Origin: Gemmatimonadota bacterium
GTDB taxonomy: Bacteria > Gemmatimonadota > Gemmatimonadetes > Gemmatimonadales > Gemmatimonadaceae
DNA: 64,000 bases
Assembly: GCA_031127075.1 (NCBI GenBank)
Contig: JARIFA010000001.1
Location: 53,168 to 117,167, forward strand
Direction of reading: 5' to 3'
Shown: positions 19,516 to 27,508 of the stretch, piece by piece
Layout: each line of letters starts with the position of its first letter
Position numbering within the stretch: position 1 is the stretch's first letter
Notes under the pieces: generated by a model
What the model was told of the DNA's origin: nothing
Seen by the model: only the letters and a program-made list of their open reading frames with translations
Database searches by the model: none
Position numbers and translations under genes: made by a program

Positions 19516-20949
19516 TCAGCGCACGAGGAAGAGGCGGTCCTGCCGACGGATCGCCCAGCGCGGGACCCCGTCAGCCCCCATCACCATATCCTCTTCCTGC
19601 GCCATCCGGACCTTCTGCCCACCCCACTCCGGGACCGGCGTCGTGGCCTGCAGCTCGATCGAGTACCACATGTTCGGGACGATCAGCGCGTCGCCGCGCC
19701 CCGGGACGCCGTCCTGATAGTCCCAGAGCCCGATGATCGGGCCGGAGCCGTGGCCGTGCTTCCCGATCGGGTGCGAGTAGAAGGTGCCGTCGATGCCGGC
19801 GGCGGCCATCCGCGCGCGCGAGGCGGCGAGCACCTGGTTCCCCGACTTCCCCGGCCGGATCTCCTCCATCTGGATGTCCTGCAGCCGGTTCGCGTTCCGG
19901 AGTGCGGCCGTGAGGCCCGCCGGCGCCTGCGTCTCGCCCGGCAGGAGGACATACGCGTTGTGCTGAGTGTCGGTGTTGAGGCCGAGCGCCGTGATGCCGA
20001 CGTCGCTGTGCAGCACGTCGCCGCGCTGGATGATCGGATCCTCACCGACGTCCGCGACGCCGCGCCGCTGGACCTCGATGCTCGGCTGGAACCAGGTGCC
20101 GAGGCCGAGGTCGTTCACCTGCTGCCGCCACCACCAGACGAGGTCGCTGGTGCGCGTGACACCGGGGCGGACCACGGCGTTGGAGAACATCCGCTCTGAA
20201 AGCTCCCAGACGAGCGCTTGCAGCTTGTCGTAGAACGCGACCTCCTCGGGAAGGCGCGTGGCGATCAGGTCGAGCGCGAGCGCCTCGGCAGGGCGGAAAC
20301 GCGCCGCGTGCGCGGGGCCCACGGCCTCCGTCATCCCGTCGCGTTCACCGGAGGAGAGCCCGTCGGTGAAGGCGAAGGTCCGCGAGGTGTTGATCGCGAT
20401 CACGCGCGGATTCCGCTCGTCGATCGCGGCCTTGAGCACCTGCCACTGCTCGTCGCCCCAGAGCTCCGCTTGCCGGCCGCCGACGTCGGCCTCCACCGCC
20501 TTCATCGCGCGGCGCGCCTCGTAGAGCCCGCCCTGCGACGTGCCGCCGAAGGCGATTCGCTCCACGCACGAGCCATCGCCCGGGTCGGTACGACCCGCGG
20601 CGGCGCAGCGGTCGAAGAAGAGGTAGATGGTCCGCCGGCGTGCGGCGAAGGTCGTCGGCGAGACGAGCGACGAGAACACGGGGTCCTCGTTGTACTCGCG
20701 CATCGGGATCACCCAGGCGTCCACGCCGTGCTTCCGCATCAGGGCGGGGAGCACCGTCTTGAGACGCTGCTCGAGCCAGCGCTGCTGAATATCAGCCTGC
20801 TCACGGAGCGTCCCGAAGGGGCGACGCGGTGCGACCTGCCCACCGAGCGCGAGCGGGGCCACGAGCAGCGCGGCGAGGACGAGTCGGCGTGCCGATGCGC
20901 GCAGAGCGCGACGCAGGGACGAGGCGGGGACGGAGACGAGGCGAGTCAT
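19516..20949 (-). CDS. Exported M24-family metallopeptidase (Xaa-Pro aminopeptidase type)
   Basis: This 477-residue protein has a signal peptide (residues 1-37). Its N-terminal creatinase-like domain includes WVIPMREYNEDPVF. The catalytic pita-bread domain follows: HSDVGITALGLNTD gives the two metal-binding Asp, SHPIGKHGHGSGP the His, SIELQ the first Glu and QEEDMVM the second Glu. All five dinuclear-metal ligands appear intact. Enzymes of this type remove N-terminal residues before proline. The ATG at 20949 overlaps the membrane-protein gene upstream as ATGA. A second M24 domain occurs in the fusion at 59.2-61.6 kb. Confidence 0.87.
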   Translation of the reverse strand: MTRLVSVPASSLRRALRASARRLVLAALLVAPLALGGQVAPRRPFGTLREQADIQQRWLEQRLKTVLPALMRKHGVDAWVIPMREYNEDPVFSSLVSPTTFAARRRTIYLFFDRCAAAGRTDPGDGSCVERIAFGGTSQGGLYEARRAMKAVEADVGGRQAELWGDEQWQVLKAAIDERNPRVIAINTSRTFAFTDGLSSGERDGMTEAVGPAHAARFRPAEALALDLIATRLPEEVAFYDKLQALVWELSERMFSNAVVRPGVTRTSDLVWWWRQQVNDLGLGTWFQPSIEVQRRGVADVGEDPIIQRGDVLHSDVGITALGLNTDTQHNAYVLLPGETQAPAGLTAALRNANRLQDIQMEEIRPGKSGNQVLAASRARMAAAGIDGTFYSHPIGKHGHGSGPIIGLWDYQDGVPGRGDALIVPNMWYSIELQATTPVPEWGGQKVRMAQEEDMVMGADGVPRWAIRRQDRLFLVR

Positions 20950-21455
20950 GACGAGGCAGGCGTGGGCTTGGGGAGGAGGATCGCGCGCACGACGGTCGAG
21001 ACGAGGGCGAGCACGAGGGCGAAGAACGGGATGCCAATCATCCGGAACGAGGCCATACGGAGCGTGGCGCGCTGCCAGTCGATCAGCGTGGCCTGGTGAC
21101 TGCCCGCGGTCTCGAGCCCCATCCGGAGGAGGACGTAACTGACGGCGGCCTCGGTCGCGACCTCGAGCAGGGCGAAGAGCGGCGCGCGCCACGCCCACGA
21201 CTTGGCGTGGAAGTTGCCGAGGTAGAGCGTGGCCAGCAGGAAGAGGATGGCGGCCTGTCCGAGGAAGGTCCCGCCGACCCAGAGCCAGCTGTTACTCCAC
21301 CCGTACTGCAGGACGATGGCGCGGTAGAGCCGCAGCGCGCCGCCAGTGAGGAGCGCCATCACCACCACGTTCGCCATCAGCCGCTGCCAGAGCGGCTCTT
21401 CGACGAGGTCCTCCTCGATCGCGGTGAGGACGGCGGTGGGGCGGAGGAGTGGCAT
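20946..21455 (-). CDS. Hypothetical membrane protein with about four helices
   Basis: I do not recognise this 169-residue protein. It has hydrophobic stretches at about residues 25-50, 57-78, 88-110 and 138-158, and short charged termini. That suggests a four-helix inner-membrane protein. Its start lies four bases from the RidA-like lipoprotein stop, and its end overlaps the M24 peptidase start (ATGA), so it is made together with both. A role in the envelope alongside those exported proteins is only an inference. Confidence 0.7.
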   Translation of the reverse strand: MPLLRPTAVLTAIEEDLVEEPLWQRLMANVVVMALLTGGALRLYRAIVLQYGWSNSWLWVGGTFLGQAAILFLLATLYLGNFHAKSWAWRAPLFALLEVATEAAVSYVLLRMGLETAGSHQATLIDWQRATLRMASFRMIGIPFFALVLALVSTVVRAILLPKPTPASS

Positions 21456-21458
21456 CGA

Positions 21459-21950
21459 TCAGCGGGTGGCGAAGCACTCGATCTCGACGCGGGCGCCGAG
21501 CGCGAGCCCGTTGGCGCCGAGGGCGCTGCGCGCCGGCAGGCGAGCGGGCGCGAAATACGTGCGATACACCGCGTTCATCCGATCCCACTCGGCCATATCC
21601 GCCATCATCACCGTGCACTTCACGACCTGGTCCATCGAGGAGCCGACGGCGGCGAGCACCGTCTTGATGTTCTCCATCGTTTGGCGCGTCTCCGCCGCGA
21701 TCCCGCCGGGAACGAGTGTACCGGTCGCGTCGGCACCCGTGGTGCCGATCTGCCCCGCGAGGAGGATGAGGTTCCCGACCCGCACCGCAGGGGAGAAGGG
21801 GCGCGTGGGGACGCCGAAGGGCGTGAGGTAGACCGCGGTGTCGCGCGCCGTCACCTCGTGCGCGATCCGGTCGAAGCGGCGCTCCGCGATCCGGCCGCAC
21901 CCGGTCGCGACGAACGCGAGGAGGAGCAGGAGACTGAGGGGACGGGTCAT
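21459..21950 (-). CDS. RidA (YjgF)-family lipoprotein
   Basis: This 163-residue protein has a lipoprotein signal (hydrophobic stretch then VATGC) followed by a complete RidA domain. That domain has NLILLAGQIG, a QTMENIKTVLAAVGSS segment, VVKCTVMMADM and the closing GARVEIECFA with the conserved Arg. RidA enzymes hydrolyse reactive enamine/imine intermediates and are normally cytoplasmic. A membrane-anchored, exported form is unusual. The ATG at 21950 opens the signal and overlaps the lepB stop (ATGA), which argues against the longer upstream reading. Confidence 0.87.
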   Translation of the reverse strand: MTRPLSLLLLLAFVATGCGRIAERRFDRIAHEVTARDTAVYLTPFGVPTRPFSPAVRVGNLILLAGQIGTTGADATGTLVPGGIAAETRQTMENIKTVLAAVGSSMDQVVKCTVMMADMAEWDRMNAVYRTYFAPARLPARSALGANGLALGARVEIECFATR

Positions 21951-22735
21951 CGCAGCACGTGTCCGATACGGGACCACCTGATGTCGGTCAGGAACGGGAG
22001 GGGGCGGTCCGAGTCGTCCGCGTTCCACGAGTAGTACACGAAGAGCGGGCGGCCGCGGACGTTCGCGCGCGGCACGACGCCCCAGTAGCGGCTGTCCTTC
22101 GAGTTGTAGCGGTTGTCGCCCATCATCCAGTAGTGCCCCTCGGGGACGACGAGCGGCCCCCAGTCATCGAGCGTCGGGGTGGCTGGCGGCGGACCGAAGC
22201 GGGAGCCCTCGATTGTCACGCGACGCTGCCAGTCGAAGAGCGGGTCGGTGGCATCCCCCGGCGCACCGGGGAGCCCGGCCTCGTACCCCTGCGTCTGCGG
22301 GGCGCCGTTCAGATGGACCGTCCCGCCGCGCGAATACAGGGTGTCCCCCGGCATCCCGATGAGCCGCTTCACGAGGATCGGCGTGGGGTCCCAGGGCTGG
22401 TCCGACTGCGGCGGGGAGATGAAGACGACGATCTCGCCACGCCGCGGCTCCGCGTACCCCGGGAGGTTGACGTCGGTGAACGGCACGTGCGGGCCGTAGC
22501 GGAGCTTGTTCACGAAGAGCCAATCCCCGATGAGCATCGAGGGGATCATCGAGCCCGACGGGATGCGGTACGCCTCGACGAGGAAGGTGCGCAGGACGAG
22601 AAAGAGCGCGAGGGTGCCGGCGATGGACTTCACGCCGTCCCAGAGGGCGCGCGGCGAAAAGCGGTCCCCCCCGCGACGAGCGCGGGCGGCGGCGACGGGG
22701 TTGGGGCGATCGGGGGTGCGGGACTTCGCGACCAC
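21947..22735 (-). CDS. lepB: Signal peptidase I
   Basis: This membrane-bound leader peptidase (262 residues) cuts signal peptides from exported proteins. There is one N-terminal membrane segment (about residues 36-55). The nucleophile is S62 in the IPSGSM box, and the general base is K123 in LVKRLIGMPGD. The C-terminal GDNRYNSKDSRYWG box is intact. The start is GTG at 22735. It heads a run of genes that themselves encode exported proteins (RidA lipoprotein, M24 peptidase). The preceding intergenic region contains three inverted repeats. Confidence 0.95.
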   Translation of the reverse strand: MVAKSRTPDRPNPVAAARARRGGDRFSPRALWDGVKSIAGTLALFLVLRTFLVEAYRIPSGSMIPSMLIGDWLFVNKLRYGPHVPFTDVNLPGYAEPRRGEIVVFISPPQSDQPWDPTPILVKRLIGMPGDTLYSRGGTVHLNGAPQTQGYEAGLPGAPGDATDPLFDWQRRVTIEGSRFGPPPATPTLDDWGPLVVPEGHYWMMGDNRYNSKDSRYWGVVPRANVRGRPLFVYYSWNADDSDRPLPFLTDIRWSRIGHVLR

Positions 22736-22766
22736 GGGGCTCAGGAGCGGAGGAGGACGACGTCGG

Positions 22767-22812
22767 CGGCGCGCGCACGGCGCGCCGGGGTGCCGCGCCG
22801 ACGGTCGGCGCG
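22767..22812. repeat. Two inverted repeats in the SWIB-lepB gap
   Basis: CGGCGCG (22767-22773) pairs with CGCGCCG (22781-22787). CGCGCCGAC (22794-22802) pairs with GTCGGCGCG (22804-22812) around a single base, so it is more likely a DNA-level palindrome than an RNA hairpin. Both are seen directly; no function is assigned. Confidence 0.5.
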
Positions 22813-22850
22813 ACCCTCGGGAATCTGCGCGGCGTCGCCGGGAAAGACGA

Positions 22851-22880
22851 GAGGGGCGCGCCGCATGCGGCGCGCCCCTC
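22851..22880 (-). terminator. Perfect 30-bp palindrome downstream of the SWIB gene
   Basis: The two 15-base halves (GAGGGGCGCGCCGCA and its complement) match exactly. The palindrome lies 25 bases after the SWIB stop on the minus strand, followed there by TCGTCTTTCCC. A terminator is the simplest reading, although a loop of at least 3-4 bases would have to open at the centre. Confidence 0.6.
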
Positions 22881-22904
22881 CGGACCGACCCGTCGAGGGA
22901 ACGC

Positions 22905-23255
22905 TTACTTGACGTTCTTCGAGACGAGCTTGGTCATGTCGAACATCGACACCTGACCCTTGCCGCCGAAGACGACCTTGAGCTTGTCGTCGGCGTTGAT
23001 CATGCGGCGGTTCTTCTTGTCCTGCAGGCCGTTCTTCTTGATGTAGGCCCAGAGCTTCTTGGTGAGCTCGGTGCGCGGGAGCGGCGCAGCGCCGACGATC
23101 GCGGCGAGCTTCTCGTTCGGGGTCACCGGCTTCATGAACGCGGCGTTCGGCTTCCGCTTCACCTTCGGCTTCGCAGCCTTCTTCACGGCCTTCTTCACGG
23201 CCTTCTTCGCGACCTTCTTGGCCGGCTTCTTCGCAGCCTTCTTCTTGGCAGCCAT
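22905..23255 (-). CDS. SWIB/MDM2-domain protein with histone H1-like lysine-rich tail
   Basis: This is a 116-residue protein. Residues 1-36 are almost only Lys, Ala, Pro and Val (repeats such as KKAVKK), like bacterial histone H1-like tails. Residues 38-114 form a SWIB domain (LAAIVGAAPLPRTELTKKLW, then NRRMINADDKL, then MFDMTKLVSKN). SWIB domains are best known from eukaryotic chromatin remodellers but also occur in Chlamydia and other bacteria. The combination suggests a DNA-associated protein. It has a good ribosome site (AGGAG eight bases before the ATG) and is monocistronic, with a palindrome downstream. Confidence 0.88.
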   Translation of the reverse strand: MAAKKKAAKKPAKKVAKKAVKKAVKKAAKPKVKRKPNAAFMKPVTPNEKLAAIVGAAPLPRTELTKKLWAYIKKNGLQDKKNRRMINADDKLKVVFGGKGQVSMFDMTKLVSKNVK

Positions 23256-23342
23256 CGAGAATCTCCTCGAGTGGAAAGTGGATGATCGCGTGCTGCGCCC
23301 GGACGAGCACGTGCGCGATCTGCCTCGAAAGTAAGCCGCGCT

Positions 23343-23371
23343 CCCTCTGGCGCAATAGCCCCGCCAGAGGG
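23343..23371 (-). terminator. Hairpin downstream of nfo
   Basis: CCCTCTGGCG (23343-23352) pairs perfectly with CGCCAGAGGG (23362-23371) around a nine-base loop. It lies about 45 bases beyond the nfo stop and upstream of the SWIB gene, in a locally AT-richer patch. It could end the nfo operon transcript, or act in the SWIB leader. Confidence 0.45.
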
Positions 23372-23414
23372 AAAACCGACCCCGCCCCCTCTGAAAACCG
23401 CCCGGCCGCGGTCC

Positions 23415-24323
23415 TCAGGCGGTCAGAAACCCCTCGAGGAGCGCGAGCATCCGCACGTCGGCGGGGTCGGGCGAGGGGTCGTCCTCCACCACCTGCGCGC
23501 GCTCGGATGGCGTCTCGAGGATGCACGGCACGCCGACGGTGCGCGGGTCGGCGAGGAGCCATCGGAACGGGTCCGTCCCGATCGTCCCCTCGCCGAGGAG
23601 GGCGTGGCGATCCTTGTTCGAGCCCGCGGCGTGCTGGCTGTCGTTCAGGTGGAAGAAGGCGGGGGGCTCGCCGATCACCGCGGTGAACCGGTCGAGGAGG
23701 GCCGTCACCGCCGCGGGTGACGAGACGAGGTCGTGCCCCGCCGCGTGCAGGTGACAGGTGTCCAAGCCGTAGCCGGTGCGGTGGCGCAGCGTCGCCGGCA
23801 CCTGGGCCAGCATCAGCGCGATCTCCTCGGCGGTGCGCCCCATCGTGCGCCCGGCCCCCGCGGTGTTCTCGATGAGCAGACGCGCGCCCGCCGCCGTCTC
23901 GGGGACGCTCTCCAGCGCGTGCCGGATGGTCGCCCCCACCCGCACCGCCGCTTCGGTCGGGTCGCCGTCACCCGCGGAGCCGGGATGGAAGCAGCAGCCA
24001 TACGCCCCCGCCGCCGTGGTGCGCTCGTACTCCTTCGCGAGCCCGGCGCGCGCGCGCAGCGCCTTCGTCTCGTCGGGGGAGGCGGTGTTCAGCACGTAGG
24101 CCGCGTGCACCAGCACCTGTCGCGGTGCGAGGCCCGCCGCGGCGAGCGCGGCGTGGAGCGCCTCGACCTTCTTCGCGGCGAACCCGACCTTCTCGTTGTA
24201 ATACGTCGGCGGCGCGGTGAAGCACTGCAGCGCCCGCGCGCCCGCGGCCGCGGCGCGACGCACCGCCATCGGGAGCCCACCATCGTCCGCGGGATGCACC
24301 CCGAGCAGATGCCCCCCGCTCAC
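23415..24323 (-). CDS. nfo: Endonuclease IV (AP endonuclease)
   Basis: This DNA-repair enzyme cleaves at abasic sites (302 residues, TIM-barrel fold with three zinc ions). The zinc-binding residues expected for Nfo are all recognisable in order: LVHAAY, FHPGS, LIENTAG, LDTCHLHAAGHD, FHLNDS, the D-x-H pair in SNKDRHALLGEG, and LETPS. The GTG at 24323 overlaps the stop of the receiver-HisKA gene (GTGA). The long in-frame reading upstream of it is antisense-like Arg-rich sequence and was rejected. The N-terminus (GGHLLGVHPADDGGL) is more diverged than usual. Confidence 0.9.
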   Translation of the reverse strand: MSGGHLLGVHPADDGGLPMAVRRAAAAGARALQCFTAPPTYYNEKVGFAAKKVEALHAALAAAGLAPRQVLVHAAYVLNTASPDETKALRARAGLAKEYERTTAAGAYGCCFHPGSAGDGDPTEAAVRVGATIRHALESVPETAAGARLLIENTAGAGRTMGRTAEEIALMLAQVPATLRHRTGYGLDTCHLHAAGHDLVSSPAAVTALLDRFTAVIGEPPAFFHLNDSQHAAGSNKDRHALLGEGTIGTDPFRWLLADPRTVGVPCILETPSERAQVVEDDPSPDPADVRMLALLEGFLTA

Positions 24324-25009
24324 GACGCCTCCGGCGGAGCGAGATCGATCATCTGCTTCCCCTCCGCGTACGGCACCGCGCGCGGCGCTTCCGTCCGGGC
24401 GAGTCGGCGCACCACCGCCGCCACCCGACGCGCCTGCTCGTCGACCGTCGCGAGCATCTCCGGCACCTCCACCGCCTCCACCGTCCCGGTCCGCAGAAGC
24501 GCGGTCTGCATCAGAAGCGACGCGAGGGGATTGTTGATCTCGTGCTGCAGCGCCAGGGAGAGCTCGCCGATGCCGGCGAGGTAGCGTGCCTCCCGCAGCT
24601 GCGTCTCCGCCGACCGATGCGACGCCGCCGCCGCGATCCGCCGCTCCGCGATGCGGAGCCGGATGTCGAGATCCGTCGGCGCGAAGGGCTTCGCGAGGTA
24701 GTCGTCGGCGCCGGCCTCGAGGATCCGCTCGAGGTTCGCGGAGCCGCCGCTCGTCGTGACGACGAGCGCGTACGCGTGCGCGCCCGCCGGATGCTGCCGG
24801 ACCCGTCGACAGACCTCGAGCCCATCGAGCTCGGGCATCTGCCAGTCGAGGATGAGGAGTGCGGCCGGCGTCGCCTCGAACCGCGCCCACGCCTCCGCCC
24901 CGTCGGCACACGCCTCCACCTCATAGCCGCGTGTCCGGGCGACGATCGCCATCATCGCCCGCAGATGGGTGTCGTCCTCGGCGAGGATCAGTCGGGAGGC
25001 GGTCGTCAC
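24320..25009 (-). CDS. Response-regulator receiver joined to a HisKA domain, without ATPase domain
   Basis: This 229-residue protein has a receiver domain at residues 6-125, with the acidic pair E11/D12/D13, phospho-acceptor D55 (LDWQMPELDG), T85 and K107 (LAKPF). Then comes a histidine-kinase dimerisation helix pair with H156 in LQHEINNPLASL, followed by about 65 residues of helix and a short tail. The HATPase domain that should follow is absent: the gene stops and nfo begins by GTGA overlap. It could be a phosphotransfer protein, a scaffold for another kinase, or a broken hybrid kinase. The GTG at 25009 overlaps the upstream gene's stop. Confidence 0.85.
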   Translation of the reverse strand: MTTASRLILAEDDTHLRAMMAIVARTRGYEVEACADGAEAWARFEATPAALLILDWQMPELDGLEVCRRVRQHPAGAHAYALVVTTSGGSANLERILEAGADDYLAKPFAPTDLDIRLRIAERRIAAAASHRSAETQLREARYLAGIGELSLALQHEINNPLASLLMQTALLRTGTVEAVEVPEMLATVDEQARRVAAVVRRLARTEAPRAVPYAEGKQMIDLAPPEAS

Positions 25010-25812
25010 GGGGTCCTCCAGCGCAGGGTGCCGTCGCGGCGGATGGTGCGCGGGGTCCCGCCGCCGCGCTGCGTCGCGGTCCACGCGAGGCTCACGCGGT
25101 CGCCGCGCAGCGCGATGCGTGGACCCCGGGCCTCCCCCGTCTCGTCCGACGCGGGCTGCCACGCCTCGAAGATGTGGCCCTGCACGCGCGAGACCGCCAC
25201 CCCGAGCCGCGGGAGCCGGCTGTTCGGGTCCTCGTACGCCACCACCACGGTGTCGCCCCGGGAGGCGACCGTCGCGAGCGAGGGACGGTCCCCGTACACG
25301 ATGGGCACGGGCTCGTGGAAGAGCGCGCCGTCGTCCATCGAGTGGGTGAAGAAGAGCCCCGCCCCCTCGGCGCCGACGAGGTGGTAGGCGAGATGCACGT
25401 AGCCGTTGAGCGCGTCGAGCGCGAGCGCGGGGACGGGGCGCGCACACCCCGCGCGACCGACGTCGGTCGAATCCGCGGTCACCGGGGCGCGCCAGGTGCG
25501 GCCGCCGTCGTCGGAGCGCGCGGCGCGCAGCACGACGCTCGAGTCGGGGCGCACCGTGAACCAGCTCGCGTAGGCGACATTCCCGGCGCCGAGCACCGCC
25601 CGCCGCGTCGCGAGGCACTGCGCCGCCTCGATGGGCCAGACAGGGGGCGTCCACGCGGCCGCGAAGGTGGCGGCGCCGGTCGGGTCGAGCTCGAGGCGCA
25701 GCGAATCGGCGAGGGCGCCGGTCGCCGCCGTGGTCGGCTCCGCCCACTCGACCGGCTCGGGGATGCAGGCGGTGACGAGCGTGGCGGTGAGCAGCGGGAG
25801 GAGGACGCGCAT
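25006..25812 (-). CDS. Sialidase/BNR-like lipoprotein
   Basis: This 268-residue lipoprotein has a signal ending in the lipobox VTAC. The body has BNR-type features of sialidase-like propellers: ARSDDGGRTWRAP is a clear Asp-box (S-x-D-x-G-x-T-W), and the VYGDRPSLA and MDDGALFHEP segments resemble other blades. It is too short for a full six-blade sialidase, and the catalytic Arg triad is not recognisable, so enzymatic activity is doubtful. It is first in an operon with the receiver-HisKA protein and nfo, and divergent from pruA. Confidence 0.65.
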   Translation of the reverse strand: MRVLLPLLTATLVTACIPEPVEWAEPTTAATGALADSLRLELDPTGAATFAAAWTPPVWPIEAAQCLATRRAVLGAGNVAYASWFTVRPDSSVVLRAARSDDGGRTWRAPVTADSTDVGRAGCARPVPALALDALNGYVHLAYHLVGAEGAGLFFTHSMDDGALFHEPVPIVYGDRPSLATVASRGDTVVVAYEDPNSRLPRLGVAVSRVQGHIFEAWQPASDETGEARGPRIALRGDRVSLAWTATQRGGGTPRTIRRDGTLRWRTP

Positions 25813-25876
25813 CGGTGAAGTATCACCGGGTGACGATGTAGATTTCCACTCGTAGCCGACCCTCACCCCGACGACG

Positions 25877-27508
25877 ATGACGTCCTTCTCGCCCGGCGCC
25901 GTGCGCCATCTCCCCCCCGTGGTCAACGAACCGATCCGGAGCTACGCCCCGGGCTCCCCGGAGCGCGCGTCGCTACAGGCGCGGCTCGCCGCGATGGAGA
26001 CCGAGTGCCCCGACATCCCCGTGGTGATCGGCGGGAAGGAGATCCGCACCGGCGCCACGCGGCAGGCGAGGTCGCCGCACAAGCACCGCCACGTGACCGC
26101 GACCTGGCACCAGGCCACCGCGGACGACGTCCACGCCGCCATCGCCGACGGCCAGCGCGCCTGGCGCGACTGGTCGGAGCGGGCCTGGGAGGAGCGGGCC
26201 GCCGTCTTCCTCCGGGCCGCCGACCTCCTCGCCGGCCCGTGGCGCGACACGATCAACGCCGCCACGATGCTCGGGCAGTCGAAGACCGTCTTCCAGAGCG
26301 AGATCGACGCCGCCTGCGAGATGGCGGACTTCTTCCGCTTCAACGCCGCCTTCGCGCAGGAGCTCTACGCCGAGCAGCCCGTCTCCGGCCCCGGCGTCTG
26401 GAACCAGATGGAGTACCGCGCGCTCGAGGGGTTCGTCTTCGCGGTCTCGCCGTTCAACTTCACCGCGATCGGCGGCAACCTCTCCGGCGCCCCTGCGCTG
26501 ATGGGGAACGTCGTCCTCTGGAAGCCGGCCGCCACGCAGATCCTCTCGGCGTGGTACACGCTCCAGGTGCTCCACGAGGCGGGGCTCCCGCCGGGCGTGA
26601 TCAACTTCGTCCCGGGCGACGCGGCGATGATCTCCGACATCGCGCTCACGCACCCCCAGCTCGCCGGCGTCCACTTCACCGGCTCCACGGGCGTCTTCAA
26701 CGCGATGTGGGAGACGATCGGCCGCAACATGGGGCGCTATCGGTCCTATCCGCGCATCGTCGGCGAGACGGGGGGCAAGGACTTCATGATCGCCCATCCC
26801 TCGGCCGACCCGCTCGCCTTCGCGGTGGGCGTCATCCGCGGCGGCTATGAGTACCAGGGGCAGAAGTGCTCCGCCTGCAGCCGCATCTATGTGCCGAAGT
26901 CGCTCTGGCCGAAGGTCAAGGAGCATCTCGTCGCGATGATCGCGGACATCAAGGTCGGCGATGTGAACGACTTCTCGAACTTCATGGGCGCCGTCATCGA
27001 CGAGAAGGCGTTCGACCGGATCCAGAGCTATCTCGAGGACGCCAAGGCGAACGCGACGATCCTCGCCGGCGGCGGCGCGAGCAAGGCCGACGGCTACTTC
27101 GTCCAGCCGACGCTCGTGGAGGCGAAGGACCCGAGCTACCGCCTGATGTGCGAGGAGATCTTCGGCCCCGTCGTCACGGCCTATGTGTATGACGACGCGA
27201 AGTGGGAGGAGACGCTGCAGCTCGTCGACCGCACCTCGCCCTATGCGCTCACCGGCGCCGTCTTCGCGCAGGATCGTGCCGCGCTCGCGGAGGCGCATCG
27301 CGCGCTGCGGCACGCGGCCGGCAACTTCTACGTGAACGACAAGTGCACGGGCGCCGTCGTCGGCCAGCAGCCGTTCGGTGGCGCGCGCGCCTCGGGCACC
27401 AACGACAAGGCCGGCTCGAAGCTGAACCTCCTCCGGTGGGTGAGCGCGCGCACGATCAAGGAGACCTTCGTGCCGCCGACGGACTACCGCTATCCCTTCA
27501 TGGGGTGA
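25877..27508 (+). CDS. pruA: L-glutamate gamma-semialdehyde (1-pyrroline-5-carboxylate) dehydrogenase
   Basis: This NAD-dependent aldehyde dehydrogenase (543 residues) carries out the second step of proline breakdown, giving glutamate. The length and the N-terminal NEPI..Y start match the stand-alone P5CDH group. The catalytic cysteine is C331 (GQKCSACSR) and the general base E297 (GETGGKD). FTGSTGVF and the late QQPFGGARASGTNDKAG box are typical. No proline dehydrogenase (PutA) lies beside it. Exported proline-specific peptidases elsewhere in the window could feed this pathway. The stop overlaps the PhzF-like gene by GTGA. Confidence 0.95.
   Translation: MTSFSPGAVRHLPPVVNEPIRSYAPGSPERASLQARLAAMETECPDIPVVIGGKEIRTGATRQARSPHKHRHVTATWHQATADDVHAAIADGQRAWRDWSERAWEERAAVFLRAADLLAGPWRDTINAATMLGQSKTVFQSEIDAACEMADFFRFNAAFAQELYAEQPVSGPGVWNQMEYRALEGFVFAVSPFNFTAIGGNLSGAPALMGNVVLWKPAATQILSAWYTLQVLHEAGLPPGVINFVPGDAAMISDIALTHPQLAGVHFTGSTGVFNAMWETIGRNMGRYRSYPRIVGETGGKDFMIAHPSADPLAFAVGVIRGGYEYQGQKCSACSRIYVPKSLWPKVKEHLVAMIADIKVGDVNDFSNFMGAVIDEKAFDRIQSYLEDAKANATILAGGGASKADGYFVQPTLVEAKDPSYRLMCEEIFGPVVTAYVYDDAKWEETLQLVDRTSPYALTGAVFAQDRAALAEAHRALRHAAGNFYVNDKCTGAVVGQQPFGGARASGTNDKAGSKLNLLRWVSARTIKETFVPPTDYRYPFMG

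Noticed and set aside
22741..23562. A 273-codon minus-strand frame spanning the SWIB gene and its flanks
   Set aside because: It is out of frame with the SWIB protein, which has a ribosome site and a full domain; the frame crosses a terminator-like palindrome.
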